Shown: positions 20,001-30,100 of the stretch, in pieces
Layout: each line of letters starts with the position of its first letter
Position numbering within the stretch: position 1 is the stretch's first letter
NCBI RefSeq assembly: GCF_902459465.1
Contig: NC_047066.1
Span: 21,207,047-21,271,046 of the forward strand
Reading direction: 5' to 3'
Source of the DNA: Asterias rubens
Lineage: Eukaryota; Echinodermata; Asteroidea; Forcipulatida; Asteriidae
DNA length: 64,000 nt
Position numbers and translations under genes: made by a program
The notes under the pieces: model-generated
Told to the model about the DNA's origin: nothing
Seen by the model: only the letters and a program-made list of their open reading frames with translations
Databases searched by the model: none

Positions 20001-23000
20001 TTTTATGTGTTCTTTGCAGAATGAAAAAGATCAAACAATACAGATTAGCGGATGGCTTGGACAGGTAGGTATACACTTTGACGGGTGCGACTCCGGTGTA
20101 GTTAAGCCATAAAAAAGATCACTGCAAAAACTGGGATGCTTAGATGTTGTTCAGTGGGTTTCAGTTTATTTCCATTGCGGTTTATTATGTAGTTTTCTGA
20201 ATAATTAATCTAGTTTATTTCCAGTAGTTTATTTATGATTGTGTGTTATTAATTGTTTTTCCTCCATAGTAGGACCAATAAAATTAATTGAATTGAATTG
20301 AATTTAGTTGAAAACTGACACCATGGACGTAGACAACGAAAAGAGACTCAAAATAAACACATAGGTGTTATAATATATTATGAAAACATCACTGAACACG
20401 TCACTGAAAACATAACACCAATGCAATTGTGTTGACAGAAATTAGTCTTTAACATGTTATGGTGTCAATTAAGATTTTCTACTAAGTATCATTATGTGAC
20501 AACACCTGTGCCTCAATTGTAACACCCCATTTGTGGTAGACTTGTGGACAAGTTGTTAATCATGGTCCCACGCGGTGAGATAGTCGAGTTGTCACTGCTC
20601 TCGCGCGAACTGTTGTTCGCGCAACCAGCAGTTCGCGTGGAGAGCAGCACCGCTGCAACTCGATTATCTCACCGCGTGGGACCATAAACGACTTGTCCAC
20701 AAGTCTACATTTGTGGCAGTGATTTACCAAGGCTGACAAAGGGTGATGAGCAATGATCGCTTTCCACCTGCATTGTTCAATTTAGATTCATATTATTAAT
20801 GCAAAAATTGGGTTCTCCAAATGAACAGCCATCTTGTTCTTTTAAATAGCCTTTGTTTACTATTGTTTGTGGCACCTAATTGTCTATTTTGATTGATTAC
20901 GTCCATCACCTTTGGCATTTTGGGGTGAATTTGTTGAAGTCTGAACAAAAAGGTGTCGTATAACTCCACATCAAAAGAAGAACAAATATAATGACGACTT
21001 ATCAAGAAGTCAGGTAAAGTCTTGGCATGCCCAAATGCGGTCACATTATTGGTCAATCGAAATAATCTCTTTAAATCTTTTGTTGATTGACTGTTTGTTT
21101 GTCTGTCTGTTTGTTATTTTTTATATCTTATGATTTAATTCCAGGTATGGGAGGATGAGTTCCTGACTTGGAATCCTGCTGAACATAATAATGTGACAAG
21201 ATTGTTTGTTCACACTTCCAAAATGTGGGTGCCAGATACCACGCTGTATACAAAGTAAGTCACTCCGACTCTTCCTCTGTACACAGTCACTGTAGTACAA
21301 TACGAAAGTGTAAGACCACCAGGGCTAGTCACTCCCTTCATAGGGTAACCCCATCAGGGTCAAAGCACTGTTCTCAATGGGGCACTGTACGAGAAAAAGC
21401 CACACACAGAAGAAGAGAGAACCAAACATGATCGAACAAATCCCATATAAGCAACAGCAACATATCTATACCACCAGGAACAAAATCAGAGAAAACGAAG
21501 CAACAACAAACCCATAAAGTTATTGGTGGTATAGCGCCACTATGTCTTTCTATAATTTATATAATCTATATATTTATGCAAGTAACGTGTCTTTTTGTGT
21601 AAGAAAAACTCCCAGGTACCTTTAGTTAATAGATCGGGCTGCAAATTTTCGTACGACTTTTTTTTTCGGTCCGGTGATTATACTACAGGGGTTAATTTTT
21701 TTTAATTTTATTCGTATTTCAAAACTTGATTATTTCACATACCTTTTTTGAAAGAAGATGAACGAGTGCAAGGTATGAAAACACTGCTGTTGATTTACGA
21801 AAACGTACCAACGAAACCTCCTATCATTTTTTCTAGTGTGGACATAAACTTCGAGAGTTACAAGGATATCAACGCCAAAGTGAGCTACACTGGTTTGGTC
21901 GACTGGAATACACCAGTTATCCTCAAATGCACTTGCAACATCGACGCTCGACTGTATCCGTTCGACGTCCAGGTTTGCGAGTTGAAGTTCAGCGCATGGG
22001 CGTATGACGGTGCCGAAATAGATATCGTTCAAATCGTAGGACCGGTTTCTACGCAGAACCAGTTCCGCGATGACAGTGTGTGGGAACTCGTCAAGGTGGA
22101 TGTGGTTCGCAGAGAGGTGCTTTATGCTTGCTGTACCATCCCCTTTCCTGATCTTGGGTACTTCATTCATCTCCGGAGACGGTCTCTTTTCCACGTCTTG
22201 AACATCATTATACCATGCCTGCTGCTGTCTGTCCTGAACCTGATGGTGTTTGTTCTGCCCCCCGAGTCGGGTGAGAAGATTCAGCTCGGGATGACCAACT
22301 TGCTAGCTCTTGTGCTCTTCCAGCAGCTCATCACTGACAACCTGCCACCAACGTCCGCAGACAAATCTCCTATAATAAGTAAGTACGAATTTCCAACCAT
22401 TCCTCATCTTGCATTATCACTTTTACCTTTCCGTGCCGGTGTCCCAGGGAAATCTCTGTCAACCGAGGATTCTGTCCCCGTATGGAAAATCAACGATGGG
22501 CGAAATGAGGACGAGTCAAAAGAGGGCGCTATCAAAATAAGTTTGTACACGGTTTGCAGTATAACGCACATAATCTCTGGGGGGACAGAATCCTCTGCCA
22601 CACCGCTACCGTATCCGCCAATTCAGACACGGCCCGACTCCCAAGAGCGGCAGAATGTTGGTACGGAGGTGTGTTCCGCGTCGTGCAAGAGCGGTTCACT
22701 ACTAAAAAATGACAACACAAGAATGCATACAGCAATATCAGCATTTTGTGATTTTGCGAAGGCTGGTGCGCCGATCATCAGTCTTGATTTTGCGCACCGT
22801 GCCGTATTGACAGTCCCATCACTATGATACAGTATAAACATTTGAGTAGAAGCTCATCATCCCATCCCAAGCGGTCTAGGAAGAAACTGGTCACGGGGGC
22901 CGAGCAAAACATAATTCTTTTGTAAAAAAGGTTGCTGTCACTGTATTCTGTATTTTCCTAAACCAATAACTTCACATTTTTTTGTCTGCAGCTTTCTACT

Positions 23001-23515
23001 TTACTCCAATGATTGTCCTTGCTTGCACTTCAATCATATGCACCGTGCTAGTACTCAAGCTGTTCTACCACAACGACCGACGCCCAGTGCCACGCTGGCT
23101 TCATCACACCACTTCCAAGCTTTCTCGTGCCGTTCTCTACAATCTAGAATCCCGCCGTTTTAATAAACTGTCTTACGGTGTGGACCGTGGAGCATCAGAG
23201 CAGCGGTTACCACGAGAGTCTGGTGATGAGTCTGAAGGTAGTGACGATGTCATCGAGACAAGCAACGGCAATAAAACACGCTGTCGTGCCTGTACGGCCC
23301 AGCACTCCCGTAAAGACGGGCCTTTGGGTAACGATACAGCCGTAGACATCAAAGTGAGCCTGCGAGGTCCCAATGATAAGAAGACACATTATGTGGGTAC
23401 TGACCTAGATTGGAAGGATGTAGCTTTGGTTATTGACCGGGTCGCACTTGCTTTGTCAGTCACTGTCACGATATCCTCACTTATCATTACTGTTGTTCTC
23501 TTCCTTTTGGGATAA
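17009..23515 (+). CDS. Nicotinic acetylcholine receptor-like alpha-type subunit A2
   Basis: Six coding exons: 17,009-17,066; 18,992-19,137; 20,020-20,064; 21,145-21,254; 21,837-22,378; 22,992-23,515. They encode 474 residues in an intact frame. The signal peptide is identical to that of A1. Differences from A1 are few but fall in interesting places: VWEDEFLTW for IWEDEFLAW, TLYTN for TLYKN after loop A, AEIDIVQIVG after loop B, and YACCTIP for YPCCTTP at loop C (vicinal pair C218-C219). M1-M3 and the pore (EKIQLGMTN) match A1. The M3-M4 loop diverges near its end, where A2 lacks one residue overall. The frame stays open for about 450 bases into intron 5. All splice sites are intact, so both copies look functional. 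A shared promoter-like region lies at 16,558-17,008. Confidence 0.92.
19177..19564. repeat. TIR element, family 1 (A2 intron 2)
   Basis: Duplicate of the element at 10,123-10,510, inherited through the segmental duplication, with the same inverted termini and the same perfect central hairpin. Confidence 0.85.
20536..20708. repeat. Short fold-back element (A2 intron 3)
   Basis: Duplicate of 11,482-11,639. It retains a longer centre (GCGCGAACTGTTGTTCGCGC), itself a perfect small hairpin, which copy 1 has lost or never gained. Confidence 0.85.
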
Positions 23516-24254
23516 CAAAATAAAAACAAAATCTCTAAAAGAAGACCCGGGTTCCAAATCCCAGGGGCCTTGACCACATTATGGATCAGGTTGACCAAGA
23601 CAGTGGGTTAAAATTGGATTCAACTCAGATCCCATCCGTTGCCATGGATCAGGGTCAGGATCCGGACGTTTTTTAGAGCGTAACAAACTAAGTTATCTCG
23701 TGTACAAAATGAGTAAACCTAAATGCGAACAAGACACTGTCGCAAAACTCAAATTGACCCGGTTTGCCGGTGGGGCTTGATCAATTTCTTTAATCTGACC
23801 AAGAAGAGTGGTAGATATTGTGATTTTGACTGATGTTTTGCCGGTTTGACACAGTTTCGGGTCAGTTTGACATAGGTTCCGGGTCAAAACATTACCAAAG
23901 CATGCTTTTATGTTTCCTTCTATGATGGCATTATAGTTTACATATATTTTGTCGTTGATGAGGAACAGCGAAGTTGTAAACTATTCTCTTAAAAAAATGT
24001 AAGCATTTTTATCCTGGAAAATAATTTGCTGTGTGATAATGTATCTTGTGAGCATGGGCAAACTATACTGATATTTTATAACATTTGGGTATGTTTTGCA
24101 CTAAGAAAGTGTAAAATAACTTCAAGACGATATTTATATTGTTTTTATTTAATAATAAAAAATTACCGTAATATATTTTACAAAGATTAATGTTCAAGTA
24201 TTTATTTGTTGTAGTACCCGCTGTTAAAATAAAGGATTCAAACTGCCTCCATCT

Positions 24255-24370
24255 ACCGGGTAAACTCGGTGGTCTAGTTCGAATCCCACCCGAGTAATAT
24301 GCTTGTGATTCTTTTCTCACAGAACTCGGGATTACGGTGCTTACACACATCGGTGTATATTGGTAATACC
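24255..24370 (+). repeat. tRNA-derived SINE, copy 2
   Basis: Duplicate of 15,127-15,260. The stretch between the A-box-like GTGGTCTAGTT and the B-box-like TTCGAATCCC is deleted, but the linker (GAGTAATATGCTTGTGATT) missing from copy 1 is kept. The two copies together show the full original element. Confidence 0.65.
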
Positions 24371-24460
24371 AAAATTAATATGTATTATTATTGGAAAGGC
24401 TTTATGGTGTAACTTGCTGAGTCGAATTATTTTATAACGGATGTTGAAATCATTACCGTA

Positions 24461-26129
24461 TAATTTTGTTCCCAAATACATAAAAATCAGCAGCAGTCAA
24501 GCCAATTCCAAAGATGCACAGCATGAAGGCTGAACAAGTCGAGCTGCTGAAGAACTACAGACCTGCCACAAATTTATCGTTCTGCTCGAAAGTACTGGAG
24601 AAAATCGTTGCTCAGCAACTTTTAAGCCACATGTCACATCATCGTCTTCATGATTATTTTCAGTCTGCATACAAACGATTCCATGGCACTGAAAATGCAC
24701 TTGTCCGTGTGCAGAATGACCTACTTCAGAGCACCGATGAAGGAAAAGTGTCACTCCTTGTTCTTCTTGACCTCAGCGCAGCATTCGACACACTCGATCA
24801 CAACATTTTGCTGCAAAGATTAAAGTCACGTATAGGATTGTCACAGGGAAGCCTGGACTGGTTTTCATCATACTTATCGGACCGCTGCCAGAGAGTTAAG
24901 ATCACCAGCTCATCTGAAGGTGACTCGTATCCGCTTGAGTTCGGTGTGCCACAAGGATCGGTACTGGGTCCTGTTTTGTTCAACATTGATTTGCTACCAC
25001 TTAGTGACATCATCCGTCGACACAACCTCAGACACCATTTCTATGCTGACGATACTCAGCTCTACATCTCTGCAACCCCTACTCAAAGTGATGTATACAG
25101 TAAAATAAAACAACTGGAAGCATGCAGTGAGGACATCAAACACTGGATGACATTGAACTATCTCAAACTTAACGATGAAAAGACAGATGTTCTGATTATT
25201 GGCTCATCGTCGTCTTTGAAGAAATTACCAAAAGTAGATGTTTCTGTGGGCTTTCATTCCATTAACCCTGTGCCTGAGGTCAAAACTCTTGGTATAACAT
25301 TTGACAAACATATGAATATGCAATCTCACATCAAGTCTGTCTCCCGTATTGCCATGTATCACTTGTACAATATTAGTAAGATTAAGAGGTTTATAGGTCG
25401 TCGTAGTACAGAGCAAATAATTCATATGTTAGTCACATCCCGGATTGATTATTGCAATGCTGGTCTCCCTGCCACCACTCTTGCCCCCTTACAGAGAGTT
25501 CAGAACTCAGCTGCGAGGCTACTTACTTGTACCAAAAGGTATATGAGCATATCACCCCAGTTCTAATGCAGTTACATTGGCTTCCTGTCAGGTATCGGAT
25601 TATTTTTAAGGTGTGTTTGTTAATTTTTAAATGCTTAAATGGTCTTTGCCCTTTGTATCTGTACGATCTTGTTGCTACTAGGCCTGTTGTTAGATCTACT
25701 CGTTCTGCTAGTGATGTTACTCTGTTGATCCGCCCCAGAGCGAAGCTGGTTTCTGCAGGTGATAGGATGTTCTCTGTAATTGGCCCTGAACTGTGGAACC
25801 AGCTTCCTAAGCAACTTAGGGAAGCCAGTCATGTTGATACCTTCAAGGCTGGCCTTAACACAAATCTTTTTAAGCGTGCTTTTTTAAACCACTAAGTACA
25901 AGTACATGTACATATGTTTTTGTATTCTCTGTAGCAATTCCAGGTTTTTTTAACTAGGGTTTATTCTCAGTGTTTTTTAATCATTGATTGTTGTGTACAA
26001 AATCTGCACTTATTACATGTTAACTGTATTTTCTATTTGGTGTTTTAATTGTATGGATTTTAATATGTTTTCTTTTAATTGTTCAGCGCCCAGGAGCATG
26101 TTTACATGGATAGGCGCTATATAAATTTC

Positions 26130-26177
<48 letters not shown>
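24461..26177 (+). mobile_element. 5'-truncated CR1/L2-type LINE
   Basis: A non-LTR retrotransposon fragment of about 1.7 kb, present only in copy 2 of the duplication; the matching site in copy 1 (near 15,345) is empty. It starts inside the reverse-transcriptase domain (NYRPATNLSFCSKVLEKI), so the 5' part with ORF1 and the endonuclease is missing. At the 3' end a GGCGCTATATAAATTTCC motif precedes an (ATT)n tail at 26,130-26,176, typical of this clade in marine animals. Boundaries are inferred from comparison with copy 1; no clear target-site duplication was identified. Confidence 0.9.
24514..25895 (+). pseudogene. Reverse transcriptase of the LINE (truncated, frameshifted)
   Basis: The first frame (24,514-25,566) carries the palm motifs LLVLLDLSAAFDTLDH, FGVPQGSVLGPVLFN and FYADDTQLYIS with the catalytic YADD. 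It then runs through the thumb to AARLLTCTKR. There a one-base shift near 25,538-25,545 moves the coding frame into a second one, ending at 25,895 (YEHITPVLMQLHWLPVRYRI ... ELWNQLPKQLR ... LFKRAFLNH), a normal C-terminus for this clade. The frameshift and the missing 5' half mean it is not autonomous. Its function in life was copying the element's RNA at the target site. Confidence 0.9.
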
Positions 26178-26179
<2 letters not shown>

Positions 26180-26438
26180 GTATGGCTTGCTGTCGTGAAA
26201 AGAAGAAAAAACAGTAAAAAAAATAAATAAATTGACAGGTCATCCAATAACATCAAACTAGTATTCTTTTTTTTTTTAAAGCTATAATTAACGCCGATTG
26301 TTTACATGAACATGTTAATAAACAACGTCTTCCAAGTGCGGAAAACAAATAAGTTGTCAAACTTCTCCTTTCTTTTTGCGTTGGCATCAACACATCAGCA
26401 ATGGTTATTTTGACCTCTATATAGATAGTTGCAACCTA

Positions 26439-26747
26439 GAGCAGGTTCGAGTGTGCACAATGGTTAACTAAAGGTTGACCATTTTTTACTCGAACCCAGG
26501 CTGGTCGACCATTGGTTGACTACTGTGGTCGACCATTTGGAACCAGCCTCGAGCCCATGGTTTCTTCACTGGTCCCAACAGCATGTTCCATTCTAACATG
26601 TGTTAAGCGCTGAGGGGAACCAGCGAAAAGGTGGAAGGTTGACTAGACTACCAAACGAGTCGTTCGGGTGAGTACGTTACTGCGAATGTGCGTTGCTAGT
26701 CTTTGGTCGACCACTGGTGGACTAAATGTGCGCACTCGAACTTGCTC
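26439..26747. mobile_element. 309-bp TIR element (MITE), copy-2 specific
   Basis: The ends are inverted repeats, GAGCAGGTTCGAGTGTGCAC and GTGCGCACTCGAACTTGCTC, with two mismatches. CTA sits on both sides as a 3-bp target duplication. Copy 1 of the duplication has an uninterrupted sequence at the matching place (about 15,810), which confirms insertion. The interior contains repeated GGTCGACCA-type motifs and no protein. A 3-bp duplication suggests a PIF/Harbinger-like mover, but CTA is not the usual TWA. Confidence 0.85.
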
Positions 26748-26754
26748 CTAGATA

Positions 26755-27199
26755 TTCCCTACCTTCCACCCAGGTAGTAGTCAACCAGGAGGACAGTTCT
26801 TTTCAGAACTGAAAAGTCTCAAAAAACACCCCCGCAAAATCTACTCCGCGGTAGCGCAGAACTCTCCCGAATTCCGAAAAATCTACTCCACGGTAGTATA
26901 ATTTAAAGCAAGGCAAGTTCTCAAAAGATCACAATCTAACAGCACACATTACCGCAAACCAAAATTTGATACTTAACGATGCAATGCCTCAAATCCAAAA
27001 GCTTTATGGTTGTGATACTATAGGCTAAAAGTGTATGTAGCGCCCTCTCTCGAAACCCTACAAACAAGTGTGGTGTGAAAATAAAGGAATCAGAGGCAAC
27101 TGTGATGTATATTGGAACAGATCAGGCTTAATACGATGCCACAAGATAATCTGGAGACAATTTCTGAAAGATCAACAGAGGCATAAAGTCTGACGTGTA
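26755..27199 (+). promoter_or_regulatory. Upstream region of gene B
   Basis: This segment immediately precedes the gene B start codon and is closely conserved at 15,815-16,247 upstream of the truncated exon relic. It includes paired CGGTAG motifs (CTACTCCGCGGTAG, CTACTCCACGGTAG), GTATGTAGCGCCCTCTCTCG and AATAAAGGAATCAGAGGC. There is no clear TATA box. It probably includes the promoter and 5' UTR; its conservation is explained by recent duplication and so is weak evidence for function. Confidence 0.4.
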
Positions 27200-30100
27200 A
27201 TGATGGTGCGTTGTGCGAGTAATTACACCTGGGCCTGCCTGATGGTACTAGCCTCCCTGTTTCTCGGTAAGTAGAGAGTCTTTCCACATGGGAATACACT
27301 CTTATTTACAAACACTGGTTGAATTACTAATATGAAGTTCGTTTTTTTTTCGTAAGCTCACGATGAGGCATTTGGGGTTTAACCAAGGCTTAACTCACAA
27401 TAATATTTGTTCCATCCCCGAATGGAAAACACCTCAGAATATCAAGAAGCAGAAAGGCCAAAATCCAGCTCAAACATGGGATTTTGAAGACCGAGAATCA
27501 TTCCAAAAGAGTCTTGAATACTTTGTACTTAGTTACATGTCTTGAAAAATAAAATAATCCTGAAATGTTTATAATAAAAAATATATATATATATATATCA
27601 ATAAAGACTTGTATTGTGCACATATCCACCGTGCTGTGTGTTCAAGGCGCAGTAAAAACAAAAACAAAACATACTATTATGTCAATCTCAAAACATATTG
27701 CTTTTACATTCTGATGGCTGAATCATCGGAGTGTGCATTATGTAAGGCACTTCACTATAATTGCTTCTCTTCACCTAGGTGTATAGGTGGGAACCTGCGA
27801 GGGTACAGTACTATGTTAAATTAACCCATTGGCGCCAATTTAAGCAGCTTTGGGTTTCATGCTCCCCATGGAGTTGAGGATGATAATTTTGCAAAGTGCC
27901 TTGATCTAAACTACTACCCGACCGGCTATAGAAGAACCAAACATGATTTTTTTGCTATTATTAGTTTTTCAAAGTTATGTGCCTGGCAGAGAGTTGGAGT
28001 GTTGTAGGCTGCAGATTACATGGACCAACGTAGTCTTAATTGAACATGCATCTTCCTAAGAGGAACACTGTATGCATATATTGATCGTGTTCATTTCCTG
28101 GAGAAATGAAGATTGTTCTTGCGCATGGAAAATGCAGTAAGAAGGGAAAGTGATATTAATTTAAGCAGCTCTTCTAAACAGCGAAGCGTGTGTTTATGTT
28201 GTGTACATGGTCAGAAGAGCTGTGCTCGAAGTGTTATAAGACCCATTGTTAAAGAGCTGTGCTCGAAGTGTTATAAGACCCATTGTTTAAAGAGCTACCT
28301 TGAGCGAAACGTTTTCAGCGGGGAATGCTACTTAAACCTTATTGTAATGTGTTTGTTTATCATTTAATGTAGTTTTGGTATGTATGTACTCTTTGTATTT
28401 TTCGTTATAATCGATCAAAAAATTAGGACCCGACCTCAAGTTTTTTTTTTTTTAAACTGACGGCGTGTGTCAAAATGAAAATACTACGTCACGTGTGGGA
28501 TGGTGCTTTTTTATATCTCGATACCTTAGGCCTACCTTGCTTGTGGACACAATTGTCCAGGCCAGGACTCGAACCCACACACTGCTGATCATGATCACCA
28601 GAGCTTCAGTCCAGTGAGCTTGTCGGCTCGGCTAGACACGCCACAATTAAGACTTACCCGTAGCTATTTTTTTCGCATGAGAGGCAAGGCCAGTGTGCGG
28701 TCGCCTAAAAGAAACTGAAACCATTTAAAAATTCTATGATTTCCCTTCTTCTGTACGGCTTCATTATTTTGTTTAACATATCAATCAAACGAACATAGTG
28801 ACATCCAATATACAATTTTTTGTGTCTCTTTTCACCTATTGCTGAGTCATATTATACTCTAGATTGAAATTTTGTATAAATAACAATGTTTTTTAATGGG
28901 ACTTGAGGCATTGCATGTGACGTATAATCATGTGTTTTGCGATATAGCAAATTATAAAATCTTCTCCGCATTAGAAGTAGAATATACAAGTTCTTTAGAG
29001 AACATCCTGGAAGAAGATACACACATGGAGTTCCCGCAAACTAACGTATGTTTAAACATGCCTTCTAAAAGGCAGTGGACACTATTGGTAATTACTCAAA
29101 ATAATTATTACCATAAAACCTCACTTGGTAACGAGTAATGGGGAGAGGTTGACGGTATAAAACATTGTGAGACACAGCTCCCTCTGAAGTGACATAGTTT
29201 TCGAGAAAGAAGTAATTTTCCACGATTTTTATTTCGAGGCCTCAAGATTAGAATTTGAGGTCTCGAAATCAAGCATCTAAAAGCACACAACTTTGTGTGA
29301 CAAGGGTGTTTTTTCTTTCATAGTTAGCTCGCAACTCTGACGACCAATCAAGCTCAAATTTCCACAGGTTTGTTATTTTATGCATATGTTGATATACACT
29401 AAGTGAGAAGACTGGTCTTTTACCATTACCAATGAGTCCACTGTATTTATATATGTCTATCTATCTGTCTGGAAAGCTTTTAAAAATGGTTGTCATCACT
29501 TAATCAACTATTCTATGTACCCTGTTCTATAATTCATGCTATATACTTCGCCGTGAGCATACATGACTGGATCAAATCAATTGCGCGTCGGTCGAGTATT
29601 AACAATTTGCATCTGGAATTGGCAATCACATGAGATGAGATTTGTGTCTATGCCCGGCAGTCAACGATTTAAGGAAAGCATTACCATGCATAGAGAAGGA
29701 ACTTGTCATTCGGCGTTTGGGGGGAAATAACAAATAAGTCACTTGTCGTCAACGTGAAAATCTCTGTAATTTGAAATAAGCTCCAAGCACGTATGCCAAC
29801 TGGTCGTTGCGAAAGCAGAAACAGAGTAAAGTTAAGTGGTTCACATAATATCACCAACGTGGTTGCAAACGTTGATCCTTTGCTGGGTTCATATATTGTG
29901 ACAACACTTAAAGGCAGTGGACACTATTGGTAATTACTCAAAATAAATATTATCGTAAAACCTTTCTTGATTACTAGTGGGTAGCTGTTGATAGTATAAC
30001 ACATTGTGAGAATTGAGTAATAATGTGCAACTTTGTGAACAGGATTTCCTCGGTCAAAATTGCAATGAGTGCGGTTAATACATGCATTATTCCTAATGAG

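Larger units (their letters stand above)
16558..27230 (+). repeat. Tandem segmental duplication, copy 2
   Basis: Counterpart of 7,283-16,278, carrying gene A2 and then the promoter and exon 1 start of gene B, into which it runs without a break. It is longer because a LINE (24,461-26,177) and a 309-bp TIR element (26,439-26,747) were inserted after duplication. It also lacks part of intron 1 and about 330 bp of the 3' intergenic sequence (15,560-15,768 region). Confidence 0.92.

Noticed and set aside
27363-28367. Small genes in gene B intron 1
   Set aside because: The short frames lack domains, one arises from a 38-bp tandem duplication, and all lie within the intron between the signal-peptide exon and exon 2.
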